The notes beneath the pieces are model-generated. The model was not told the origin of the DNA. It did not search any database and saw nothing but the letters and a program-made list of their open reading frames with translations. Of a DNA stretch of 27,906 nt, positions 1 to 6,234 are shown piece after piece. Origin of the DNA: a virus. A program made the translations under genes and the position numbers. Within the stretch, counting starts at the first letter, position 1; every line of letters starts with the position of its first letter. The stretch covers positions 1-27,906 of IMG/VR virus record IMGVR_UViG_3300037674_001028; one strand, written 5' to 3'.

Positions 1-17
1 CATATTCCAATTTTCAT
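1..17 (-). CDS. 5' end of a divergent gene (partial)
   Basis: On the - strand an ATG at 17-15 opens a frame that runs off the left edge (MKIGI...). It is preceded by a good ribosome site, AAAGGAG, read from about 32 to 26. Only five residues are visible, so the product cannot be named. Its presence means that 18-568 is a divergent intergenic region shared by this gene and the early + operon. Confidence 0.5.
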
Positions 18-45
18 ATTAACTCCTTTCGATAAAAACAGGACA

Positions 46-72
46 CGGTGCGCATCAGGAGAAAACGCACCG
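46..72. repeat. 7-bp perfect inverted repeat near the divergent gene start
   Basis: CGGTGCG (46-52) and CGCACCG (66-72) form a perfect stem around a 13-base loop. In the - strand mRNA the loop reads TTTTCTCCTGATG, which contains CTCCT, complementary to the AGGAG ribosome site of the divergent gene about 20 bases downstream. It may be a control hairpin in that leader or an operator. Function is not shown. Confidence 0.4.
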
Positions 73-94
73 CCCACGACCACCACAATCGCTT

Positions 95-109
95 GCTAAT
101 TTAATTAGC
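95..109. repeat. Palindrome GCTAAT-TTA-ATTAGC, operator-like
   Basis: A 6-bp perfect dyad separated by three bases lies in the divergent intergenic region. Its size and symmetry suit a dimeric HTH repressor. The flanking CTTGCT (92-97) also pairs with AGCAAG (143-148), so an RNA structure is an alternative. Confidence 0.3.
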
Positions 110-329
110 TCGGAGTGATAGTAATAAACCATGCCCTGAGGGAGCAAGTAATCAATATCACCGTCCATAATAAAAACATAAAACACGGGCCGAAAAAAAA
201 CAAATACTTTTTTGCCGTTATCGAAAATGGTAACGTTAATAAGATATTATATTATTAAATAATATATTTTATATTTTATTATTATTAATACCTATTTATA
301 TTGTGTCCCATTTTTCACTTTTTGCAATA

Positions 330-360
330 AACTGACCCTAACTGACCCTCAACTGACCCT
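330..360 (+). repeat. Three iteron-like direct repeats AACTGACCCT
   Basis: AACTGACCCT occurs at 330-339, 340-349 and 351-360, the last two separated by one C. A fourth copy with one mismatch (AACTCACCCT) lies at 451-460; copies three and four are both followed by CTT. Spacing of 10-11 bp puts the first three copies on one face of the helix. They sit between the AT-only block at about 235-300 and the first early promoter. Confidence 0.6.
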
Positions 361-450
361 CTTGTTTGCGTAATTTGTTGTTTTTCAACGATTTAACCGC
401 CCCTACTATATATTGTGTACGGACGTAAATGGTTGTTTTTTTAAAAACTT

Positions 451-460
451 AACTCACCCT
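451..460 (+). repeat. Fourth, degenerate iteron copy
   Basis: AACTCACCCT differs from the three upstream copies by one base and lies directly before the A-tracts of the first early promoter. A protein bound here could influence that promoter. Confidence 0.45.
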
Positions 461-494
461 CTTAAAAAAAAATAAAAAAAATATAAAAAAACAC

Positions 495-523
495 TTGTGT
501 TCTGAAACGAATTGTTTTATAAT
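495..523 (+). promoter_or_regulatory. Early promoter copy 1
   Basis: TTGTGT (495-500), a 17-bp spacer, then TATAAT (518-523) make a near-consensus sigma70 promoter. A-rich tracts at 463-490 resemble an UP element. The -10 is followed by TAG and then by a leader with AAAAAACACCAC, as in the other copies. Predicted transcription starts near 530, so the ATG at 530 in the same frame as the next gene is too close to the start to be used. Confidence 0.85.
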
Positions 524-568
524 TAGTGTATGTTAAAAAACACCACACACTCTCACAGGAGAAACACA

Positions 569-1021
569 ATGACAAATTTAGAAACCATCACCAAAATGAT
601 CGCCAACGGCCAAATGGAAGATTCGGCTTTAGAATCTGTCGTGGAAAAAGCTCACGCACGGGCGTGGCACAACGCAATCGTTGATACGGCTAACGAATTA
701 CATCGTTTTTCGGTCGGTTCAGATAAATGGATGGATGAGGATGCTATTAACTATGATTTAAATGAAATCTGCGTCAGCGAAAGTCTTGGATTCTTTTACG
801 GTGGCGTTCAAGACCCCAACTGCAAAATAAAGGTTATACCTTCAATCAAGCAAGGCCCGAAAGGCGTAGACAATACAGACGAAGCGATGGATTCGTGGTC
901 TGAGTGGTTGGATCATTTTCAAATGGCAGTTATTAATCACATGATTGCAAGCGATAGATTTCAAACCGAATTTGAGACGAAGGGATACAAAGAGTTTACC
1001 TTCAAAATAAGAGCAAAATAA
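569..1021 (+). CDS. Early protein of unknown function (150 aa)
   Basis: First gene of the early region. I chose ATG 569 rather than the in-frame ATG at 530. The upstream one falls at the predicted transcription start, and 569 has ACAGGAG at 555-561. The protein is acidic (MTNLETITKM...), with no domain, signal peptide or membrane segment that I recognise. It stands alone between promoter copy 1 and a strong terminator at 1032-1063, so it is probably an abundant early product such as a host-takeover factor. That role is inference from position only. Confidence 0.75.
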   Translation: MTNLETITKMIANGQMEDSALESVVEKAHARAWHNAIVDTANELHRFSVGSDKWMDEDAINYDLNEICVSESLGFFYGGVQDPNCKIKVIPSIKQGPKGVDNTDEAMDSWSEWLDHFQMAVINHMIASDRFQTEFETKGYKEFTFKIRAK

Positions 1022-1031
1022 CACAGGGAAT

Positions 1032-1063
1032 CGGAGTGGGGCGAAATGCCCTGCTCCGTTTTT
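1032..1063 (+). terminator. Intrinsic terminator after the first early gene
   Basis: CGGAGTGGGGC (1032-1042) pairs with GCCCTGCTCCG (1048-1058) around the loop GAAAT, followed by five T. The stem is 11 bp with two wobble pairs. Confidence 0.85.
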
Positions 1064-1091
1064 AATTCACCACGATCACAGGAGAAACAAA

Positions 1092-1448
1092 ATGCAATTA
1101 GTAGAAGGTGGAACGCGATTCGTTCATACGCAAGAGCGCGAAATAGAAAACGGGAAAGCAAAGACGCGCAACATTAAATGGAAACTACGATTTTGGACTC
1201 ACCAACGGTATACCAAGAAAATCGAATACGGATTTGAAGCGATTGAAATGACTTGGGAAAATGGCTACGAACAAGCCAATGGCGAGACGCGAACGAGTAG
1301 TGCCGTTTTTGAGATAGAAGAACTTTTGAGTAAGGGAGGAAACGTTAGTTGGGTGAAAGTTGATGCAGTTATGATGAACAGGTTCAAGAAAGAGATCGCT
1401 TTTTGTAGGGTAAAGGAAGTAAGATCGGTTTTGAATAGCTTACTGTAA
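1092..1448 (+). CDS. Early protein of unknown function (118 aa)
   Basis: ATG 1092 follows ACAGGAG (1078-1084), with a CACCAC box at 1068-1073. The protein is basic with predicted beta strands (TRNIKWKLRFWTHQRYTKK) and no family I can name. No promoter lies between the preceding terminator and this gene, so expression probably depends on read-through of that terminator. The gene ends just before the A-tracts of promoter copy 2. Confidence 0.7.
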   Translation: MQLVEGGTRFVHTQEREIENGKAKTRNIKWKLRFWTHQRYTKKIEYGFEAIEMTWENGYEQANGETRTSSAVFEIEELLSKGGNVSWVKVDAVMMNRFKKEIAFCRVKEVRSVLNSLL

Positions 1449-1475
1449 AAAAATAAAAAAAAGTCAAAAAAAGAC

Positions 1476-1504
1476 TTGTGTTCTGAAACGAATTGTTTTA
1501 TATT
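1476..1504 (+). promoter_or_regulatory. Early promoter copy 2
   Basis: TTGTGT (1476-1481), 17-bp spacer, TATATT (1499-1504), with A-tracts upstream from 1446. The spacer TCTGAAACGAATTGTTT is identical to that of copy 1. The leader carries AAAAAACACCAC and leads to the gene at 1551. Confidence 0.85.
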
Positions 1505-1550
1505 AGTTATAGATTTAAAAAACACCACACAATTTTACAGGAGAATCAAA

Positions 1551-1790
1551 ATGAAAATTCTACCAAAAAACATCTTCAAGACAACCGAACACGCAGAACG
1601 CGCCAAGCAAGAATACATCAATGACGTAGGATCAGACGACCCAACTACAGCACGCGTAGTCAAAGCAGTTAACAGCGTAAACTTTCACTTGCTGAAAACG
1701 ACTATGACCCTTGGTTATATTGTTGAGGTAGTAACCCGTTCGGGTGAACATATGGAATATCTTGAATCACATCTTTGGGGAAGAATCTAA
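1551..1790 (+). CDS. Small early protein of unknown function (79 aa)
   Basis: An upstream in-frame start at 1476 lies in the promoter, so I chose ATG 1551, which has ACAGGAG at 1537-1543 and a CACCAC box at 1523-1528. The protein begins MKILPKNIFKTTEHAERAKQ and has a helical N-terminal half with a beta-type C-terminal half. I do not recognise a family. It heads the unit that continues to 3104. Confidence 0.7.
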   Translation: MKILPKNIFKTTEHAERAKQEYINDVGSDDPTTARVVKAVNSVNFHLLKTTMTLGYIVEVVTRSGEHMEYLESHLWGRI

Positions 1791-1824
1791 AAACCTAACA
1801 CCACGTTAACAGGAGAAAATCATA

Positions 1825-2247
1825 ATGGTAATTTATCAGCTAAGTTTTTACGGTAGTCAACCGAAGGGTGAACCATGTCCTTCACGGTCAGCGATTGAAA
1901 AAATTGTATTAGAGGACAAGAAAGATATTTTTGTAAAATTCCTTAACGACCTGTCATTAGTTCCGTTTTCTTTAAATCCAACCAATAAGCACTTATGCCC
2001 TTGGTCAGATCACAGAACATTTTACGCAACAAAGGAACAGGCGCATCAGGCATTGCGGAAGTTTCTAAAACTCAGAGATCGCTCTACCAACCCACACCCA
2101 ACAAAAGAAACCAAAGCAGACGAGATAGACAATTCGGGCGCAAGAAAATGGGAGCGCAGTCCTAACGACGACTGTTGGGTTGATGTTGAGGATGAGGATG
2201 AGAAAAACGACTTCGAACTATGGAAAGAAAACAGAGCCAACGCATAA
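1825..2247 (+). CDS. Protein of unknown function (140 aa)
   Basis: Start ATG 1825 has ACAGGAG at 1809-1815 and a CACCAC box at 1799-1804. The first 80 residues look globular (two Cys, aromatic-rich), then a Lys/Thr linker, then a very acidic end (DVEDEDEKNDFE). Its stop TAA overlaps the next ATG (TAATG at 2245-2249), so the two are translationally coupled. No family recognised. Confidence 0.7.
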   Translation: MVIYQLSFYGSQPKGEPCPSRSAIEKIVLEDKKDIFVKFLNDLSLVPFSLNPTNKHLCPWSDHRTFYATKEQAHQALRKFLKLRDRSTNPHPTKETKADEIDNSGARKWERSPNDDCWVDVEDEDEKNDFELWKENRANA

Positions 2248-2609
2248 TGAAAACCCTAACCCAATACAACGAACAGGCGCAACGGATAATGTCAGACATC
2301 AGGTTGGCTGTTGATCGCGCAAGGGACGATGTTGATCAAATAGATGAGGATGTAGAACTGACGAATGTAACGTATCATTACGGAGAGGGGAAACCTATTC
2401 ACCAAAGAGCTACAGCACAGGAGACAGTAGAAGAGGTGGCGATAAGTAAAATTAAACAGGCACTATTAGACATGCTAACGCAAGCCAACCTAATTGTAGC
2501 GCAGACGAGACAGCGAGCAAACAACGAAACGTATTTAACAAAAAAAACAGCAAGCGCAATAGAGAAAGACATAGAAATCACAAAAATAGTCACGGAGAAT
2601 AGTCAATGA
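2247..2609 (+). CDS. Coiled-coil protein of unknown function (120 aa)
   Basis: I start this gene at ATG 2247, in the TAATG overlap with the preceding stop. An in-frame ATG at 2220 would add nine residues but has no well-spaced ribosome site. The sequence is almost entirely helical with heptad-like spacing (MSDIRLAVDRARDDVDQIDE; later ISKIKQALLDMLTQANLIVA). No catalytic motif is visible. It overlaps the next gene by ATGA at 2606-2609. Confidence 0.65.
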   Translation: MKTLTQYNEQAQRIMSDIRLAVDRARDDVDQIDEDVELTNVTYHYGEGKPIHQRATAQETVEEVAISKIKQALLDMLTQANLIVAQTRQRANNETYLTKKTASAIEKDIEITKIVTENSQ

Positions 2610-2779
2610 CCAACATTTGCCGAATACCATTTAACGATGAACCGCCAAGCGAAGAAGAAGCAGAGGAGTTTGACGAAGATTACGCATACGATGAATGGAG
2701 ACAACAACGGGATGAAAACATTGCTGTAATGAAACTACAAAACCTAATAGCGAAAGGAAAAGGCGAAAACGATGGATAG
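2606..2779 (+). CDS. Small acidic protein (57 aa)
   Basis: ATG 2606 overlaps the previous stop (ATGA). The frame ends TAG at 2777-2779, and the next gene starts inside it at 2772. The peptide is strongly acidic in the middle (PPSEEEAEEFDEDYAYDE) with a basic tail. Ribosome site GGAG at 2594-2597. Coupling on both sides supports it as a real gene. Function unknown. Confidence 0.6.
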   Translation: MTNICRIPFNDEPPSEEEAEEFDEDYAYDEWRQQRDENIAVMKLQNLIAKGKGENDG

Positions 2780-3104
2780 CCAAATGTTCAGAACATATTT
2801 ACGGAGCAAAATTGTTGACGGAGACCCGTTAAGGATAAAAAGTGACCTGCAGATTGATGATGACACTTTTGAAACGCTTGTTCAAGATGCCGTAGGAGAA
2901 TCATACACAGCACTTGAGGTGAGTCAGAAAATTGGAAGGAGTAAGGTTTGGATACACCGTTGGGGCAAGACGATAAACGTAGGGAGAAAGAGAGAAGCGG
3001 ACGGAGTATACGTCTACACGGAAAGCGAAGTCAATAAACTCAGAACAGTAGAGACGCGAACCAAAAAGATTAGAATTAAGCCAATTTTACAAAAAATTTA
3101 TTAA
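2772..3104 (+). CDS. HTH (MerR/excisionase-like) DNA-binding protein (110 aa)
   Basis: Residues about 40-85 (YTALEVSQKIGRSKVWIHRW, then a wing-like VYVYTESEVNKL) read as a winged helix-turn-helix of the MerR/Xis/AlpA type, in which a Tyr/Ser-rich helix precedes a short wing with a final 'YTESEV' helix. The N-terminal 40 residues are acidic and helical. It closes the 1551-3104 unit and lies right before the promoter of the rad52-like gene, so it may regulate phage genes. The DNA-binding call is from pattern only. Confidence 0.5.
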   Translation: MDSQMFRTYLRSKIVDGDPLRIKSDLQIDDDTFETLVQDAVGESYTALEVSQKIGRSKVWIHRWGKTINVGRKREADGVYVYTESEVNKLRTVETRTKKIRIKPILQKIY

Positions 3105-3108
3105 TGGC

Positions 3109-3137
3109 TTGTTGAAAATGACAAAAAAAACTATATT
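3109..3137 (+). promoter_or_regulatory. Early promoter copy 3, divergent member
   Basis: TTGTTG (3109-3114), 17-bp spacer, TATATT (3132-3137) followed by AG. The spacer differs from the other copies, but the leader again has AAAACACCAC before the ribosome site. The leader also contains CCCTTACAAAAC (3144-3155), found exactly in two - strand leaders. Confidence 0.7.
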
Positions 3138-3175
3138 AGCAAACCCTTACAAAACACCACAACAGGAGGATAGAA

Positions 3176-3877
3176 ATGTTTAACGAGCAAACGACACTAC
3201 AGTTAAATCAACCCCTTGACGAGAAGCACGTATCATCACGCGATCAAAATGGATTTACGCTTGATTACGTAGAAGCATGGTACGTAATTGATCGTTTCAA
3301 TCAGGTTTTCGGCCACGGAAATTGGGAGCGCGAAACCGTAGAAATGAACCTGCTTGACTCGTCAGAGCGAGGTGGAACGCACAATATACACTACTCAGCA
3401 AAATCACGTATAACCGTATGGCATGGGAAAGACCGACTCAGCTTTACGCGCAGAGAGGGTTGGGGTTATGGATCAGGCTATGGTAAAAATGTCGGGCAAG
3501 CACACGAAGGCGCAATCAAAGAAGCGGAGAGCGATGCGATGAAGCGCGCAATGATGACATTCGGTTATCAATTTGGCCTTGCGCTCTACGACAAGAAAAA
3601 GAAAAATGTTCGCGCAACAGAGCAGTGGGAAAAGTTCCACAACTACGTCAGCAAGCATATTGGCGACCCTGCGAAAAAAGACATTGCCGACAAAATTTTT
3701 GCTGAACACTATCTTGTTATGGACGAATTTATTGGCATCAATCATATCCCTAAAAATTCTATCTACGATTTGGACGAGAAGCAAATTAAATCTATCGGCA
3801 AAAAATTGCACAGTGCGCTAATGGATCACCAATCAAATGAAAACGCACGCAAAGATATTGAAGAGGGGAAATCATGA
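3176..3877 (+). CDS. Rad52/Rad22-type single-strand annealing protein
   Basis: ATG 3176 follows AGGAGG (3164-3169). The protein matches the Rad52/22 double-strand break repair family: an N-terminal strand region, WYVIDRFNQVFGHGNWERE near residues 36-54, and the helix GAIKEAESDAMKRAMMTFGY near residues 113-132 with the typical AxxDAxKRAxxxFG pattern. The family forms rings that anneal complementary single strands in phage recombination. The C-terminal 90 residues are specific to this phage and end in a charged tail. The stop overlaps the next start (ATGA). Promoter copy 3 makes it the head of an operon reaching to 7261. Confidence 0.88.
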   Translation: MFNEQTTLQLNQPLDEKHVSSRDQNGFTLDYVEAWYVIDRFNQVFGHGNWERETVEMNLLDSSERGGTHNIHYSAKSRITVWHGKDRLSFTRREGWGYGSGYGKNVGQAHEGAIKEAESDAMKRAMMTFGYQFGLALYDKKKKNVRATEQWEKFHNYVSKHIGDPAKKDIADKIFAEHYLVMDEFIGINHIPKNSIYDLDEKQIKSIGKKLHSALMDHQSNENARKDIEEGKS

Positions 3878-4047
3878 GTAGTAAAGAGCTGAATATGATC
3901 AGAGACCTTCTCGACAGGGTAGCTCCTGACGAGTTGGTTGGGGTTGTTACGGACATCCTCAGGAGTGGATTCTCTCCCTGCTCATCATATAAAGGATTCC
4001 GCTCCACTGAAGATTGGATAAAGTCTATGAGGGAAAAATTACAATGA
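3874..4047 (+). CDS. Small protein (57 aa) coupled to the rad52-like gene
   Basis: Start ATG 3874 and stop TGA 4045-4047 each overlap the neighbouring genes by ATGA. GAGGGG (3863-3868) is the ribosome site. The peptide MSSKELNMIRDLLDRVAPDE... is amphipathic and helical and ends SMREKLQ. It is too short for a confident family. Its tight coupling between the annealing protein and the winged-helix protein suggests a partner in recombination or replication (inference). Confidence 0.65.
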   Translation: MSSKELNMIRDLLDRVAPDELVGVVTDILRSGFSPCSSYKGFRSTEDWIKSMREKLQ

Positions 4048-4736
4048 CGAACAAGCAACGATTATCTGAATTTTTTGCTCACCAAGCTATGACACCGATG
4101 AAGAGTTCGGCTCGTTACATTGCTCTATATTTCCGCACTACCTACGACATAGGGATAAGCAAAAACACGATAGAAAAATACATTATAGAACTGTCAGCAG
4201 AAGGCAAGATCAGGTTAGAGGGAACGAACCGAAACCGCACAATTCAATATATACCTGAGGTTACGGTAGACAGGTCTATACCCGACAATGTGGTCACATA
4301 CGCTAATGGTGAACAGGTTACGGAAGAGACGGTAGATTGGGACACCTCTCCTACATTTATTCCTGACCCTGATTATGACGCAAAATTGCTGTGGGACTTG
4401 TGGAAAAAGGCATCTACAGCTATGGTTAATTCGTTCCCAACCTATCCGCGAGAATCTATGCAGGTTGGAGCATTACGCGACCTACACCATAAATATCAAT
4501 TAAGTATCGTCACAATAGCAACAATAGTTAAAAAAGTATTTTCAGACCCCAATACTTTTATGTGGATAATACGCAGGGGTCCACACCAACTCACGCAACG
4601 GACAAGTAAGGGGAATTTGACTTGGGCAACCGTAATGTCGTGGGACACAACATCAGGAGGAAACGCAGATGACAGAACCGACCGAAATCTCAAAAATTTT
4701 CGGAGCGAGTCTGATTGGGACGCACCCCAATTCTAA
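4044..4736 (+). CDS. Winged-helix protein, possible replication initiator-type (230 aa)
   Basis: I use ATG 4044 (ATGA overlap with the previous gene; GAGGG at 4029-4033) rather than the TTG at 4014. Residues about 2-65 look like a winged helix (SSARYIALYFRTTYDIGISK, then NTIEKYIIELSAEGKIRLEG). A linker follows, then a second helical domain at 110-215 with DPDYDAKLLWDLWKKA and FMWIIRRGPHQLTQRT. An N-terminal winged helix plus C-terminal helical domain next to a recombinase is typical of phage replication initiator or DnaD/O-like proteins, but the match is by architecture only. It overlaps the next gene by 68 bases. Confidence 0.5.
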   Translation: MTNKQRLSEFFAHQAMTPMKSSARYIALYFRTTYDIGISKNTIEKYIIELSAEGKIRLEGTNRNRTIQYIPEVTVDRSIPDNVVTYANGEQVTEETVDWDTSPTFIPDPDYDAKLLWDLWKKASTAMVNSFPTYPRESMQVGALRDLHHKYQLSIVTIATIVKKVFSDPNTFMWIIRRGPHQLTQRTSKGNLTWATVMSWDTTSGGNADDRTDRNLKNFRSESDWDAPQF

Positions 4737-5334
4737 GGATGACCGCTCCAAAAGAGAAATCCCCGTAGAAAAATCTGACCTGCCAAGATTCCGCGAATGT
4801 ATGCGCTACATGCGATCAATGTGGCAAATGCAAGAAATCACAGAGGACGACGGGCATGTATACGGTGGCCTCGTAGCAGATATCGGCATGGACAATTTCG
4901 AGTACGCATTAAAATCATATGCAAGAGACACAACATTAGAACACGGACGGCAACGTTGCGTTATAAAACCAACCGTAACTCGTATATACGTCCATCACCA
5001 AGAAATCGAAAAAAGAAAAAACGACGAAAAAGAGCGCAGGGAGAGCATCAACCAATCAAGAGAATGGCAAGAAAAAGCAGTAACATCCTCAGAGGCAAAT
5101 ACGTGGATGGAGCGAGTCAGGACAAACCAAAAAAATGCAATGATCGTAAAAGAAGAAATCCGTAAAACGTTTAACTTGAAACCAAATGACAATCGGCTAC
5201 ATATGTTGAGCAACGAAGTGTTTCGGGTAGCGCAAAAGGAAAAGGTAGGCAATAAAGGTTGGCATGAGGTGAACGTAGATCGCTACATGGAATTAGCAAA
5301 CGGGTTGGCACCACAATATATACAGGAGAAATGA
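4669..5334 (+). CDS. Unknown protein in the replication/recombination block (221 aa)
   Basis: Start ATG 4669 has AGGAGG at 4655-4660, so the 68-base out-of-frame overlap with the upstream gene looks genuine. Residues 36-112 form a compact helical segment (LPRFRECMRYMRSMWQMQEI; MDNFEYALKSYARDTT; VIKPTVTRIYVHHQ). The middle is a long charged coiled coil. Position directly after an initiator-like gene would suit a helicase loader, but no Walker A motif is present, so an AAA+ loader is excluded and the role stays open. Confidence 0.6.
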   Translation: MTEPTEISKIFGASLIGTHPNSKDDRSKREIPVEKSDLPRFRECMRYMRSMWQMQEITEDDGHVYGGLVADIGMDNFEYALKSYARDTTLEHGRQRCVIKPTVTRIYVHHQEIEKRKNDEKERRESINQSREWQEKAVTSSEANTWMERVRTNQKNAMIVKEEIRKTFNLKPNDNRLHMLSNEVFRVAQKEKVGNKGWHEVNVDRYMELANGLAPQYIQEK

Positions 5335-5335
5335 A

Positions 5336-5614
5336 ATGATAGCTATAGATTTTCTGAAAGAATCAACAAGAAACGACATAATAGAACTGATTAAAAATTG
5401 CGGATCACCGACCAAAGCCTCAGAACATCTTGGCGTAGACCCGAAGGTTTTTTGCAGGTATGCGAACAAGAAGCGGATAAAAACAAGCAGAGAAACCGTA
5501 GAAAACAAGTCGTATACAGTGTATTGCCGTAAGTCATTTTGCATGAACAGACCTGCATCATCAACGGGGATCTGCTTTGCATGTTACGCTAAAGATTGCG
5601 GAGGTCTAAAATGA
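5336..5614 (+). CDS. HTH plus zinc-finger-like small protein (92 aa)
   Basis: ATG 5336 follows ACAGGAG (5322-5328), with a CACCAC box at 5309-5314 inside the preceding coding region. Residues about 14-49 (SPTKASEHLGVDPKVFCRYA) read as a helix-turn-helix. The C-terminal third has Cys64, Cys69, Cys80, Cys83 and Cys88, a CxxxxC...CxxC pattern suited to one zinc ion. HTH plus zinc ribbon in a small phage protein suggests a DNA-binding regulator or nuclease accessory. It overlaps the nuclease-like gene by ATGA. Confidence 0.6.
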   Translation: MIAIDFLKESTRNDIIELIKNCGSPTKASEHLGVDPKVFCRYANKKRIKTSRETVENKSYTVYCRKSFCMNRPASSTGICFACYAKDCGGLK

Positions 5615-6234
5615 GAGATCAAACCCAAACACAAAACAGAGCGAGTATGGGAGATTATAGAACTCCAAATGACGCAAAACAACAATTAGGAGTAGACACA
5701 GAGTTGGGTAAAGAAAGAATTAGAGCGCAACAAGAAGTGATTCGGAGAATGGCGAAATACTCAGGGGCAAGTAGTGTCTACGAAATCCCTACAAAAACAT
5801 CAAGGGTAGATGCTCTTCTGCACGTAAACAATACATTATACGTCATGGAGATCAAAACGCGAAACAGCAAAATAACGAAAGGTGAAGATGGTCGTTTTAG
5901 GTTGCATGACAGATACGGTGATAATAATGATTTTAGGTTCGTTCCACGTGAAACCTACATGATTTCAAATTCTAAAATCATAGAGGGGCAACGGTGCGCA
6001 GAAATATTGTCTGCTCAATACCTTGTAGTTGTTTACGCGATACACTCTGACAATATCGCTTATTTTAATTGTACAAAACTACAATCGGGACAAGATTATA
6101 CGCTAAAAACAATTCAAACAAGGCAACCCTACACTAACGGGACGGAAACCGATATTATGGCTATGCTACCATTAGATCGCATGAGGGTATTGAACGAAAA
6201 AAAAGAAACCCGATTAATCAATGACGCTTGTTAG
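5611..6234 (+). CDS. PD-(D/E)XK nuclease-fold protein (207 aa)
   Basis: ATG 5611 has GGAGG at 5600-5604 and overlaps the preceding stop; the in-frame codon at 5596 is inside that ribosome site. A helix (residues 35-51) is followed by SRVDALLHVNNTLYVMEIKT (64-83). This gives Asp67, Glu80 and Lys82 in the D-(x)n-E-x-K arrangement of the restriction-endonuclease-like fold. The second half has strands that would complete the fold. Likely a DNA nuclease, or a family member used for DNA processing. The target is unknown. It is directly coupled to the PLP enzyme. Confidence 0.6.
   Translation: MRDQTQTQNRASMGDYRTPNDAKQQLGVDTELGKERIRAQQEVIRRMAKYSGASSVYEIPTKTSRVDALLHVNNTLYVMEIKTRNSKITKGEDGRFRLHDRYGDNNDFRFVPRETYMISNSKIIEGQRCAEILSAQYLVVVYAIHSDNIAYFNCTKLQSGQDYTLKTIQTRQPYTNGTETDIMAMLPLDRMRVLNEKKETRLINDAC

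Larger units (their letters stand above)
18..494. other. Divergent intergenic control region, possible replication origin
   Basis: There is no credible gene in these 477 bases. The region holds several inverted repeats (46-72; 95-109; 115-120 with 156-161; 92-97 with 143-148), a block at about 235-300 that is almost entirely A and T, and four copies of a 10-bp direct repeat (330-360 and 451-460). A-tracts at 461-494 lead into the first early promoter. An AT-rich unwinding segment next to iteron-like repeats is the usual make-up of a replication origin, but the repeats could equally bind a transcription regulator. The origin reading is inference. Confidence 0.45.

Noticed and set aside
330-360. 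CRISPR array
   Set aside because: The repeats are 10 bp in direct tandem without spacers.
530-568. Upstream ATG for the first early gene
   Set aside because: It coincides with the predicted transcription start of promoter copy 1 and has no ribosome site; ATG 569 has a perfect one.
4797-5165. A 122-codon + strand frame rich in Arg and Lys
   Set aside because: It lies in another frame inside the gene at 4669-5334 and has no ribosome site; its composition is that of an out-of-frame reading of A-rich codons.
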